Part shown: positions 1 to 6,530 of the stretch, piece by piece | Position numbering within the stretch: position 1 is the first letter of the stretch | How the letters are laid out: each line of letters opens with the position of its first letter | From: JBBQVO01 sp038211505 | GTDB taxonomy: Bacteria; Chloroflexota; Dehalococcoidia; DSTF01; JACRBR01 | Direction of reading: 5' to 3' | Length of the DNA: 16,064 bases | Assembly (NCBI GenBank): GCA_038211505.1 | Contig: JBBQVO010000064.1 | Span: 1 to 16,064 of the forward strand | The notes under the pieces: model-generated | Databases searched by the model: none | What the model was told of the DNA's origin: nothing | Seen by the model: only the letters and a program-made list of their open reading frames with translations | Made by a program: the position numbers and the translations under genes

Positions 1-1
1 G

Positions 2-322
2 AATCGCTGGCACTACGTGACGATCAGTTCGGCGCTGATGCCGTAGTCGTTTCACCGCCGCTTCAATTCGTGGCGCGGGGTCGATGTGCACGACGTGTTC
101 CCGACGGTGTATAAGGCGAACACGGCGCGTCGCATGCGGTCGCTGTATGAATTGGCGGGAATGGATGTCGAGCATCTGTATCAGTTCGAGACGGAGCCGG
201 AGTATCTGGCGTTCAGCACGCCGACGTACGCGGCGGGCGTCGGGTTCGAGCGCGTGGTCAACCGCTTCGACGCGCTGAAGGATCTGCGGGTGAATCTACT
301 GGCGGTGGGCCGGAAGCGATAG
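2..322 (+). pseudogene. C-terminal part of a class I SAM-dependent methyltransferase, interrupted by an in-frame TAG
   Basis: The frame is open from the left edge (NRWHYVTISSALMP), meets TAG at 44-46, then continues in the same frame to the stop at 320-322 (SFHRRFNSWRGVDVHDVF... to LLAVGRKR). Both sides of the TAG read like one protein. The pieces H-Y-V-T, HRRFN, DVFPT-Y-ANT and the closing RVNLLAV-RK match the C-terminal region I know from methyltransferases that act near glycosyltransferase and polysaccharide genes; the SAM-binding part would lie outside the window. Five other genes here end in TAG, so TAG is a normal stop in this genome. The likeliest explanations are a nonsense mutation (one base from TAC/TAT or CAG) or a base-call or assembly error. 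If translated as read, the product would lack its last 92 residues. The family assignment is moderate because only about 106 codons are visible. It converges on the ion channel gene. Confidence 0.6.
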
Positions 323-353
323 CGGCGCCGCGGTGCTCCCTTATTGGCATGCC

Positions 354-1466
354 CTAGTGGTCGGCGTTCGCGTCGGTGGTCTGCCAGTCATCGGCGCGCT
401 CTTCCGATGGCATCGTGTCGGGCAGTTCGATGAGCATCATTGAGGCGAGGGCGCTCACGTACGGCTCATAAAGATCGCGGAGAGCAGTGAGCCTCGTTCT
501 GGCGTCGTTGCTGTCAACGGCGCGAAATCCCGCACCGACGAGCAGCGGGTTGAGCGCGTCCAGATCGCGCGCGCTGAGGCGGTTGCGGATCGGCGTGACG
601 GCCTGCCGACCGAAGACCTGGCTCAAATCGACGGCAGCGTGTCGGCTGATCGCGAACGCGAGACGCGCCGGGTGCAGCGGCGCGGCCTCGGTTGGCTCGG
701 CGGCGAGGATCAACGCGCATACGTCGAGGATCGCCGTCAGCGCCATCAGCCACGACTGGCGATCGTGTTGCGAACGAAAGTAGGCGAGGATGGGGTACGA
801 GAGGTGGCTTTCGAGCAGATCGCCGGCCCAGCGCTCCCAGTCGAGCAGCAGGCGGTCGAGTTGCTGCGTTCCGTCGGCGAGGGTGTGCCGGCGCAGCATC
901 TCGCCGGCGGTCGGCGGCGACCCGGCGCGAGCGTCGAGCAGCGAAATCGTGATCTCGCGCCGGGAGAACGTCTGGTAGAGCACGGGCAGGTAACCGATGA
1001 CGAGTGCGAGGAAGCCGAAGCCCGTGCCCGCCTCGACGACGGTGATGGCGCGGGCGAGGGCGGAATCGGGGCGGATGTCGCCGAGGCCGAGGGTAAAGAA
1101 CGTCGTGCCGCTCATGTAGACGTCGTTGCCGAAGTTGGTCTTCCGGCCATCGAGGAGCAGCTGCGAGCCGCACGACCACTGCAGCAGACCGAAGGCGAGG
1201 ACGAGCAATCCCGCCCAAACGACCAGCAGCATGATGATCGAGAGCGGGCCGTAGAAGCCAAGCAGCGACTCGCGCCGCCCGGCGTCGGAGACGCGGCGGA
1301 CGACGGACGTATAGGCGCCCCAGGTGACGCGATAGAAGTATCGGGCGAAGCGCAGGCGTCGTTGCACGCGGCGCGGCAGCACCATCGATTCAAAGACGTC
1401 CCAGAGGACGATGAGTATGAGCAGCAGCGCAGGGATGGCGGCGAGGTAGGAAAGCACGTGAATCAA
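354..1466 (-). CDS. Two-TM/pore potassium-channel-like membrane protein with long cytosolic C-terminal domain
   Basis: This 370-residue protein has hydrophobic segments at about residues 5-25, 72-96 and 138-165. A pore helix and filter lie between the last two (TTFFTLGLGD, filter T125-L-G-L-G-D130), the arrangement of the Ion_trans_2 potassium channel family. The canonical filter is TVGYGD; Leu replaces the aromatic residue here, so ion selectivity cannot be assumed. About 200 residues after the last helix are soluble and rich in Leu, Arg and Ala. They lack a GxGxxG nucleotide-binding loop, so this is not a standard RCK/TrkA-N domain. The longest frame starts at TTG (1466). A GTG at 1457 (giving MLSYLAAIP) is equally plausible: a -10-like TACACT (1466-1471) lies 8 nt before it and no Shine-Dalgarno precedes either start. 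The gene is convergent with the methyltransferase remnant and divergent from hisF. Channel family is fairly sure; ion and gating signal are unknown. Confidence 0.8.
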   Translation of the reverse strand: MIHVLSYLAAIPALLLILIVLWDVFESMVLPRRVQRRLRFARYFYRVTWGAYTSVVRRVSDAGRRESLLGFYGPLSIIMLLVVWAGLLVLAFGLLQWSCGSQLLLDGRKTNFGNDVYMSGTTFFTLGLGDIRPDSALARAITVVEAGTGFGFLALVIGYLPVLYQTFSRREITISLLDARAGSPPTAGEMLRRHTLADGTQQLDRLLLDWERWAGDLLESHLSYPILAYFRSQHDRQSWLMALTAILDVCALILAAEPTEAAPLHPARLAFAISRHAAVDLSQVFGRQAVTPIRNRLSARDLDALNPLLVGAGFRAVDSNDARTRLTALRDLYEPYVSALASMMLIELPDTMPSEERADDWQTTDANADH

Positions 1467-1518
1467 GTGTAGGTGAAGGCGGCGCCTTCGTCTTCGGGTT
1501 GGTCCGTGGTTGCAGGCT

Positions 1519-1548
1519 TCGATTGCGATCGCGCGTGCCTGTTACCAT
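1519..1548 (+). promoter_or_regulatory. Candidate promoter of hisF, possibly leaderless
   Basis: An extended -10 element TGT-TACCAT ends at 1548, 9 nt before the hisF ATG. A weak -35-like TCGATT lies at 1519-1524, 18 nt upstream of the -10. There is no Shine-Dalgarno between the -10 and the ATG, so transcription would begin at or next to the start codon. Prediction only. Confidence 0.4.
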
Positions 1549-1557
1549 GTATGCATC

Positions 1558-2316
1558 ATGCTGACGAAGCGCATTATTCCGTGTTTTGACGTGGCCGATG
1601 GGCGCGTGGTCAAAGGGATCTCGTTCGTGGAGCTGCGCGATGCGGGGGATCCGGTCGAGCTGGCGAAGCTGTACGACCGCGAGGGCGCGGATGAGTTGGT
1701 GTTCCTCGATATCACGGCCTCGAGCGACGATCGGGCGACGACGTACGACATGGTGGCGCGGACGGCGGACGAAGTGTTTATTCCGTTCACCGTCGGCGGC
1801 GGCGTGCGCAGCGATCTGGATGTGCGGATGCTGCTCGAGCTGGGCGCCGACAAGGTGTCGCTGAACAGCGCGGCCGTCGCCGATCCAAAGCTCGTGGCGA
1901 CGTGTTCGGAGCGGTTCGGCGCGCAGTGCATCGTCGTCGCGATCGATGCGAAGGCGGTGGGTGAGGGTGCGTGGGAGGTGTACACGCACGGGGGAAGGCG
2001 GGCGACGGGCATGAACGCGATCGAGTGGGCGAAGAAGGCCGTCGAGCTGGGCGCTGGCGAGTTGCTGCTGACGAGCATGGACACGGACGGCCACAAAGAC
2101 GGCTACGATCTGCCGCTGACGCGGGCGATCAGCGAGGCGGTCGATGTGCCGGTGATCGCCAGCGGCGGCTGCGGCAACCCGCAACATATGGTGGATGCGG
2201 TGGTGCGCGGCAAGGCCGATTCGGTGCTGGCGGCGAGCATCTTTCACTTCGGTGAGTACTCGATCGCGCAGACGAAGCGGCATATGGCGGCGCAAGGCGT
2301 CGCCGTGCGCATCTGA
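1558..2316 (+). CDS. hisF: Imidazole glycerol phosphate synthase cyclase subunit HisF
   Basis: HisF uses ammonia delivered by the HisH glutaminase to convert PRFAR into imidazole glycerol phosphate and AICAR, the fifth step of histidine synthesis, in the cytosol. The 252-residue product is the usual family length and a full (beta/alpha)8 barrel. It starts MLTKRIIPCFD and keeps the catalytic pair at the textbook positions Asp11 and Asp130 (VVAID), with Lys19 in VVKG. The phosphate-binding loops are also present: TVGGGVR (78-84), NSAAV, SMDTDG and ASGGCG. The ATG at 1558 gives exactly the family N terminus; in-frame extension to TTG at 1510 adds residues unlike HisF. No Shine-Dalgarno precedes it. 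hisI follows 85 nt downstream; HisH is not in the window. Confidence 0.97.
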   Translation: MLTKRIIPCFDVADGRVVKGISFVELRDAGDPVELAKLYDREGADELVFLDITASSDDRATTYDMVARTADEVFIPFTVGGGVRSDLDVRMLLELGADKVSLNSAAVADPKLVATCSERFGAQCIVVAIDAKAVGEGAWEVYTHGGRRATGMNAIEWAKKAVELGAGELLLTSMDTDGHKDGYDLPLTRAISEAVDVPVIASGGCGNPQHMVDAVVRGKADSVLAASIFHFGEYSIAQTKRHMAAQGVAVRI

Positions 2317-2401
2317 CGTCCTCGCGCCACCATCTTCTATCTCTGAGTGCATGATGTATGCCGGGCGCGTGATGCGTTCGGGGTTTGAATTGAGGTAACG
2401 C

Positions 2402-2719
2402 ATGTTGAAGTACAACCCGCAGGGTCTGATTCCGGCCGTGATCCAGGACGACGAGACGAACGTGGTGCTGATGCTCGGCTACATGAACGCTGAGACGTTG
2501 CAGATGACGAAGGACAAGGGTCAGGTCGTGTTCTGGAGCCGCAGCCGCCAGGAGATCTGGCACAAGGGCGCGACGAGCGGCGACTTTCTGGAAGTGCAAT
2601 CGATCAAGGCGGACTGCGAGAACAACTCGCTGCTCGTGCGGGTGAAAATGCTCGGGGGCGCGGTGTGTCACACGGGGGCGGCGTGCTGCTTCTTCAATGA
2701 GGTGGCTGAGATCGCGTAA
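2402..2719 (+). CDS. hisI: Phosphoribosyl-AMP cyclohydrolase HisI (single-domain)
   Basis: HisI opens the adenine ring of phosphoribosyl-AMP to give ProFAR, the third step of histidine synthesis, as a zinc- and magnesium-dependent homodimer. The 105-residue protein has the family's WSRSRQEIWHKGATSG block (45-60) and the metal region DCENNSLL (71-78). It ends with CHTGAACCF (89-97), which holds the remaining cysteines; C72, C89 and C96 fit the three zinc ligands. There is no fused HisE (phosphoribosyl-ATP pyrophosphohydrolase) domain. Family members usually read DCDxD, where the aspartates bind magnesium; here the second and third are E73 and N75. The start is fixed by a good ribosome site (TTGAGGT) 5 nt before the ATG. 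It is probably co-transcribed with hisF. Confidence 0.95.
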   Translation: MLKYNPQGLIPAVIQDDETNVVLMLGYMNAETLQMTKDKGQVVFWSRSRQEIWHKGATSGDFLEVQSIKADCENNSLLVRVKMLGGAVCHTGAACCFFNEVAEIA

Positions 2720-3083
2720 GCCATGGCAACGAGTTCGGCGTCGTTGGCCACGCGGGAGAGGTCTGAAGACCTGTCCGTACGGTCTGGGTCATTTCGATCT
2801 TTCGGTGCTGGTTGTGGTTGGTGGGCTTCGACTACGCGGACGGAGCTATCTCCTGCAGCGACTCTTCGAAAAGCTGCGGCCCTACGATCCCGTCTCCACG
2901 ATTCGTTTCGCATTGGTGATCCGCTGGCGTCAACTACGCGGACGGAGCTAAAGCAGCGCCCCTACGATCTCGTCTCCGTCGTTGGTTTCGTGTCGGTGCT
3001 TCGTTGGCGGCGACGGACAGGACAGGTCTGAAGACCTGTCCGTACGGCGTCTCGCGGCGCGCCGCGTGATCGACCGCGCGCGG
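2720..3083. repeat. 364-bp gene-free stretch built of nested direct and inverted repeats
   Basis: No gene is credible here. The stretch is bracketed by two identical 24-bp copies beginning AGGTCTGAAGACCT and ending GTCCGTACGG (2759-2782 and 3024-3047). The right copy lies in a longer palindrome: stem GGACAGGTCT, loop GA, stem AGACCTGTCC (3020-3041). Inside are two copies of ACTACGCGGACGGAGCTA (2831-2848 and 2933-2950), each followed by CCTACGATCYCGTCTCC (2881-2897 and 2961-2977). The + strand can be translated as a 102-residue frame from 2723, but its repeated STTRTEL comes only from the DNA repeat. The stretch separates the 3' ends of hisI and the ABC permease, so the hairpins could also limit read-through. 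Confidence 0.85.
3020..3041. repeat. Perfect 10-bp-stem palindrome
   Basis: GGACAGGTCT, spacer GA, AGACCTGTCC: a perfect 10-bp inverted repeat with a 2-nt centre. A shorter copy (7-bp arms) is at 2759-2772. It lies between convergent genes and has no T-run, so it is not a standard intrinsic terminator. Confidence 0.85.
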
Positions 3084-3878
3084 TTAGAGTTCCTGGCGTT
3101 CGAATTGGAGGACGGCGGCGGCGAAGGCTAGGGCAGCGAGGATGATCGAGGCGATGGGGATGGTGAGGGCGTAGGTTTCTTTTTCGTTGAGGGCGACGCT
3201 GAGGGCCGCGATCGGGAGATAGGACGGGAGGATGCGGTAGGTCCAGTTGAGCGACGAGATCGCGGGGACAACGTTGGGCAGGAACCAGACGGCGAGCGCA
3301 CAGACGGCCACAGGGGCGACAGAGCGGAAGACGACGCCGAGGGCGACGACGACGAACGAGAGGAATGCCATCTCGACGCAGAGGATGCCGGCGGCGACGA
3401 TGATGTGCGCGGCGGGCACGGCTTCGAAGAAGACGAGCGACAGCGTCACCCAGATCGCCGACGGGATGATGACGATCGTGATGCAGGCGATCGCGGCGTG
3501 GGCGGACGCTTTGGCGCTGAGGTACGACAGCCGCGAAACCGGCTTGGTGACGATCCACGACGTGATGCCGAGCGCGCGTTCGTGCGTCACGGCGTCGACG
3601 GTGGCGGCGATGACCATGAGCGATCCCATGAAGCCGACGAGCGTGGCCCAGGTGCCGACCATGCGTTCCATCGAACTCTGTTGGATGACGTGGCGGGCGC
3701 CGTCACCGAACGTCTTGACGTTCACGTATCCGATGACGAAGACGAGCAGCAGCGAGAGCGTCATGATCGCCAGGAAGGCGATAATGCGCTTTGAGCGCCG
3801 GGCGTCGAGCAGCTCGTTCTCGAAGAGGACGTTGAAGCCGCTGAGCGCGGACTGATGGTACCGCGGTTCAGACGTCAT
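3084..3878 (-). CDS. ABC-2 type transporter permease
   Basis: This is the 264-residue membrane subunit of an ABC exporter. Six hydrophobic segments are visible at about residues 31-50, 78-98, 122-150, 156-181, 184-205 and 235-258, in the ABC-2 pattern. The loop HERALGITSWIVTKPVSRLSYLSAK (start about 119) resembles the cytosolic coupling segment (typically ...R..GT...LL..P.SR..) of NosY/CcmB-like permeases. The ATG at 3878 overlaps the end of the ATPase gene by 11 bp, so the two are translated together and almost certainly form one complex, probably as dimers of each subunit. The C terminus FERQEL is typical of this family. The substrate cannot be read from the sequence; possibilities include lipid, peptide, drug or ion export. 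Its stop faces the repeat-filled gap after hisI. Confidence 0.88.
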   Translation of the reverse strand: MTSEPRYHQSALSGFNVLFENELLDARRSKRIIAFLAIMTLSLLLVFVIGYVNVKTFGDGARHVIQQSSMERMVGTWATLVGFMGSLMVIAATVDAVTHERALGITSWIVTKPVSRLSYLSAKASAHAAIACITIVIIPSAIWVTLSLVFFEAVPAAHIIVAAGILCVEMAFLSFVVVALGVVFRSVAPVAVCALAVWFLPNVVPAISSLNWTYRILPSYLPIAALSVALNEKETYALTIPIASIILAALAFAAAVLQFERQEL

Positions 3879-4812
3879 CGCTCACCGATTCCACGAAGAT
3901 GTCGAGCAGCCGCGAGCGCGCCGGCTCGCAGCCGATGAGCACGAAATCGGCGTCGACGACGGCGCGCGGCAGCGCGCGCTTCGCCTGGGCATCGTCGTCG
4001 ACATCGACCATGACGCTGATGCGGCCCTCTTCCGTATCGGCGGGCTCGACTGCGGACACCCATGGCAGCGCCTGCAGCTGCCTCTGGAGGTCATCGGCGG
4101 GCGCTTCGACGGTGAGTCGAAAGCGGCCGCGCGAGGCAGACATGAGATCGCGCATGACGCCGCTGCGGACGACGCGGCCGTCCTTCATGATGGCGATGTG
4201 ATCGGCGACCTGCTCGACGTCGTCGAGAATGTGGGTGGAATAGAAGACAGCGATGCCGCGATCGCGCAGGGTGCGCAGGATGTCGAGCACGTCGCGACGG
4301 CCGATCGGGTCGAGCGACGACGATGGCTCGTCGAGCATGATCAGCCGCGGATCGCCCATCAGCGCCTGAGCGATGCCGAGGCGCTGACGCATGCCGCCGG
4401 AGTAGCCACCGCAGGCGCGGTCGGCAGCCTTCTCGAGATCGACGAGGCGAAGGGCGTCGCGGGTGCGCTCGTCGACCGGGCGAGAGGCGAGCGGGTAGAG
4501 GCGTCCGACGAACTCGAGGACTTCGCGTCCGGTCATCCAGCGCGGATACGACGGATCCTGCGCGAGATAGCCGACCTCGGCGCGCGACTCGGGGCTGTAG
4601 CGATGGACGGGCACGCCGTAAATCGAGCAGCTGCCGGCGCCAGCGGGCGTGAGGCCGAGCAGCACCTTGATGGTCGTCGTCTTGCCGGCGCCGTTCGGGC
4701 CGAGGAATCCGAAGATCGAGCCGGCGGGCATTTCGAGATCGACGCCGGCGAGGGCGCGGACGCGCCCGTACGACTTGGTCAGCCCTTCGCAGCGGATTGC
4801 GGCTTCGGTCAT
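3868..4812 (-). CDS. ABC transporter ATP-binding protein (ABC-2/CcmA-like)
   Basis: This is the cytosolic ATPase that powers the adjacent permease. The 314-residue protein carries every expected element: Walker A GPNGAGKT (38-45), Q-loop Gln85 (YLAQDP), signature YSGGMRQR (137-144), Walker B LIMLDE (157-162) with catalytic Glu162, D-loop SLD and switch His194 (STHI). About 90 residues after the core (from about 215) form the accessory C-terminal domain seen in CcmA/NosF/DrrA-type ATPases. The ATG at 4812 has no Shine-Dalgarno but sits 6 nt after a -10-like hexamer that has a good -35 in front. The gene is the first of a two-gene operon and is divergent from the alpha/beta hydrolase. Function as an exporter ATPase is firm; the substrate is unknown. 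Confidence 0.95.
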   Translation of the reverse strand: MTEAAIRCEGLTKSYGRVRALAGVDLEMPAGSIFGFLGPNGAGKTTTIKVLLGLTPAGAGSCSIYGVPVHRYSPESRAEVGYLAQDPSYPRWMTGREVLEFVGRLYPLASRPVDERTRDALRLVDLEKAADRACGGYSGGMRQRLGIAQALMGDPRLIMLDEPSSSLDPIGRRDVLDILRTLRDRGIAVFYSTHILDDVEQVADHIAIMKDGRVVRSGVMRDLMSASRGRFRLTVEAPADDLQRQLQALPWVSAVEPADTEEGRISVMVDVDDDAQAKRALPRAVVDADFVLIGCEPARSRLLDIFVESVSDDV

Positions 4813-4818
4813 GGGGGC

Positions 4819-4847
4819 AGGATCGTGGGCTGCGGTATCGGAGTCAA
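4819..4847 (-). promoter_or_regulatory. Candidate promoter of the ABC exporter operon (leaderless type)
   Basis: Read on the - strand: -35 TTGACT (4847-4842), 17-nt spacer, -10-like GATCCT (4824-4819), then 6 nt to the ATG at 4812. Spacing is ideal, the -35 matches the consensus at 5 of 6 positions, and the -10 is weak. The position implies a transcript starting at or next to the ATG. Confidence 0.5.
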
Positions 4848-4990
4848 GCGAGAGATGGGCACCACGGCAACGAGGCGATTACGCACGCGCGCGCAATGCA
4901 TACGCGGGAGAGCGGCATGTCCCCGCGATATTCGGTTGGGTTTGTAGCGTCTATGTCGTTTTGGCGTTTCTGGTTGTAAGCCGCGGCCAC

Positions 4991-5013
4991 CTTCGTGCCT
5001 TCTATAACGAAGG
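4991..5013 (+). promoter_or_regulatory. TATAAC -10-like box inside an inverted repeat, upstream of the hydrolase
   Basis: TATAAC (5003-5008) lies 24 nt before the hydrolase ATG and is the best -10 candidate in the 220-bp divergent gap. It is flanked exactly by CCTTC and GAAGG (5-bp arms), and by an alternative pair CTTCGT/ACGAAG (4991-4996 and 5007-5012). No well-spaced -35 is evident (TTGTAA at 4974-4979 is 23 nt away). It could be an operator-like arrangement; support is weak. Confidence 0.3.
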
Positions 5014-5032
5014 GTGGGGTAAGGAGTACAAC

Positions 5033-5863
5033 ATGCAAGCGACGGACGAGACGCAATTGACTACGGGAGCGGGGGCGAGGATACCGGCCCGGGCTGACAC
5101 GATGGCGCTGCCGATCTGGCGCGAGGCGTTCACAGGGTTCGAGTGGATGCGGCTGCACGCCTCGCCGGTGTACGGGGGTTTCGGGGCGGCGAAGGGTGAG
5201 GGCACGGCGGTCGTCGTCGTGCCGGGCTTCATGGCATCGGATCGATCGCTCTTCGAGCTGCATGGGTGGTTGGCGCGCGTTGGATATCGGCCGTACTTCT
5301 CGGGCATCGGGCGCAACGTGCGCTGCCCGAAGGTGCACATCGAGCGGCTGATCGAGACGGTCGAGCGGGCGTACGACGAAACGGGCGAGCGCGTGACGAT
5401 CATCGGGCACAGCTTGGGTGGCTGCATCGGGCGGGGCGCGGCGATCCAGCGGCCTGATCTCATCTCGCAAGTGATTTCGCTGGGGTCGCCCGTGCAGGGC
5501 GGCGCGACGGTGCATCCGCTTATCGCGGCGGCGGCGGTGTTTCTGCGCGGCGACTGTGCGGAGGATTGCTACACGATCATGCAGGAGTGCCTGCCGCCGG
5601 ACGTGGCGGAGACGAACATTTACTCGAAGACGGACGGCATTGTCGACTGGCATCTGTGCGCGCGCGATCGTGACGCGGAGAACATCGCGGTGACGGGCAC
5701 GCACATCGGAATGATCTGGAACGCGCAGGTGTATCGTGCGCTGGCGCGGGTGATGTCGGAACACCGTACTCATAGCTCGACGCGCCGGACGCGCAAGACG
5801 GCGCGCACGTTCGTCGGCGTTGAGGCGGTCTCCGGCAAGCGACGGCTGCGCTGCGTTGCGTAG
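5033..5863 (+). CDS. Alpha/beta-fold hydrolase (lipase/esterase-like)
   Basis: This 276-residue serine hydrolase carries an oxyanion-strand motif VVVVPGFMAS (60-69) and the nucleophile elbow GHSLGG with Ser127. A probable acid lies in YSKTDGIVDW (Asp201, or Asp205) and a catalytic His224 in GTHIGM. The layout resembles triacylglycerol-lipase-like or PGAP1-like esterases. No lid or membrane segment is apparent, and the N terminus is not a signal peptide, so it is likely cytosolic. The start is chosen for the strong AAGGAG site 6 nt before ATG 5033; the frame runs further upstream, but that part is antisense to the ABC ATPase. The last roughly 30 residues are basic, low-complexity and unlike a hydrolase core. 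The final ten codons and the stop lie in the first copy of a 32-bp tandem repeat, so the original C terminus may have been altered. The substrate is unknown. Confidence 0.85.
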   Translation: MQATDETQLTTGAGARIPARADTMALPIWREAFTGFEWMRLHASPVYGGFGAAKGEGTAVVVVPGFMASDRSLFELHGWLARVGYRPYFSGIGRNVRCPKVHIERLIETVERAYDETGERVTIIGHSLGGCIGRGAAIQRPDLISQVISLGSPVQGGATVHPLIAAAAVFLRGDCAEDCYTIMQECLPPDVAETNIYSKTDGIVDWHLCARDRDAENIAVTGTHIGMIWNAQVYRALARVMSEHRTHSSTRRTRKTARTFVGVEAVSGKRRLRCVA

Positions 5864-5895
5864 CCGCAAGCGACGGCTGCGCTGCGTTGGCGTAG
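5832..5895. repeat. 32-bp imperfect tandem duplication at the end of the hydrolase gene
   Basis: Units 5832-5863 and 5864-5895 share GCAAGCGACGGCTGCGC plus the following TGCGTTG. They differ only by one-base indels near each end (CCGG/CCG and TTGCG/TTGGCG), and each ends in GTAG. The first unit supplies the last codons and TAG stop of the hydrolase; the second is in the intergenic space before the GNAT gene. Confidence 0.9.
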
Positions 5896-5922
5896 TGGCT
5901 CCTCGATTCGGGGCGGCGGCGG

Positions 5923-5931
5923 TGCTACGAT
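5923..5931 (+). promoter_or_regulatory. Extended -10 element of the GNAT gene (leaderless type)
   Basis: TGC-TACGAT is a TGnTAnnnT extended -10 ending 6 nt before the ATG at 5938. This places the predicted transcription start on the start codon. A weak TCGATT (5903-5908) lies 17 nt upstream. No Shine-Dalgarno is present. Confidence 0.5.
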
Positions 5932-5937
5932 CGCGGC

Positions 5938-6414
5938 ATGATTCGTGACGCTACGCCGGACGACGTCGACGCGATCGCTGATCTGATTCGCGGTCTGGCG
6001 GCATACGAGCAGCTCGATCTTTCTCTCGACGTTGCATCGCTGCGATCGCATCTGTTCGGACAGAGGCGATACGCGGAGGCGCTGATCGCGGAGGCCGACG
6101 ATGCGTCCGGCGCGATCGTCGGCTACGCGCTGTTCTTTCACAACTACTCCACGTTTCTCACGCAGCCGGGGATCTATCTCGAGGATCTCTTCGTGCGGCC
6201 GGAGCAGCGCGGACATGGGTACGGGAAGACGCTGCTTGCGCGGCTGGCGGCCATCGCCGTCGAGCGTCGATGCGGGCGGCTGGAGTGGAGCGTGCTCAAC
6301 TGGAACGCGCCCTCGATCGCGTTCTACCGCTCGCTAGGCGCGGCGCCGATGGAGGAGTGGACGGGGTGGCGGCTGGCGGATGATGCGTTGCGGACGCTTG
6401 CCGGTTCTGCATAG
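5938..6414 (+). CDS. GNAT family N-acetyltransferase (diamine acetyltransferase-like)
   Basis: This 158-residue cytosolic enzyme is predicted to transfer the acetyl group of acetyl-CoA to an amine. The acetyl-CoA pyrophosphate-binding motif is clear: VRPEQRGHGYGKTLL (86-100, Q-R-G-H-G-Y-G). It follows the beta-4 segment IYLEDLF. The later block LEWSVLNWNAPSIAFYRSLGA (from 115), with the conserved Tyr130, and the ending PMEEWTGWRL are the pattern of the spermidine/diamine acetyltransferase (SAT-like) group, including bacterial homologues of uncertain substrate. The N terminus MIRDATPDDVDAI is the usual GNAT beginning, supporting ATG 5938. The gene faces the phosphotransferase gene; a hairpin repeat lies in between. 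Confidence 0.9.
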   Translation: MIRDATPDDVDAIADLIRGLAAYEQLDLSLDVASLRSHLFGQRRYAEALIAEADDASGAIVGYALFFHNYSTFLTQPGIYLEDLFVRPEQRGHGYGKTLLARLAAIAVERRCGRLEWSVLNWNAPSIAFYRSLGAAPMEEWTGWRLADDALRTLAGSA

Positions 6415-6475
6415 GCAACGGGCAGTCGCAGGGTCTTCGTCAGCGGAAAACGAACTTCAGCGGCTTGCCGAGCAC

Positions 6476-6517
6476 CTCACCCCCAGCCCCTCTCCACGCA
6501 GTGGAGAGGGGAGTAGA
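6476..6517. repeat. Hairpin repeat, copy A (11-bp perfect stem)
   Basis: The core is CCCCTCTCCAC (6487-6497), loop GCA, GTGGAGAGGGG (6501-6511), preceded by TCACCCCCAG. It sits between the 3' ends of the convergent GNAT and phosphotransferase genes. It could stop transcription from both sides, although no T-run follows the stem. A related element with the same outer parts (ACCCCCAGCCC ... GGGGAG) is at 10325-10357. Confidence 0.85.
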
Positions 6518-6530
6518 GGCTCGGTGGACT

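Noticed and set aside
44..46. Recoded TAG (pyrrolysine or suppressed amber) in the methyltransferase
   Set aside because: TAG serves as the stop for several intact genes in the window, and there is no local sign of a suppressor system.
1390..2415. 341-residue - strand frame over hisF
   Set aside because: It is the antisense of hisF, a gene confirmed by catalytic residues at textbook positions.
2723..3031. 102-residue + strand frame beginning 4 nt after hisI
   Set aside because: It is made of the intergenic repeat sequences (STTRTEL twice) and has no protein-like conservation pattern; the DNA repeats explain it.
2759..3047. CRISPR array
   Set aside because: Repeats are few, of several types and unevenly spaced, with no uniform spacers and no cas genes.
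4754..4777. Further copy of the CCTACGAT-type repeat inside the ABC gene
   Set aside because: The similarity (CCGTACGACTTGGTC) falls in the conserved N-terminal coding sequence of the ATPase and is explained by codons for TKSYGR.
4649..5032. 128-codon N-terminal extension of the hydrolase
   Set aside because: It lies antisense to the ABC ATPase and its divergent promoter; ATG 5033 has a strong AAGGAG site and the protein is complete from there.
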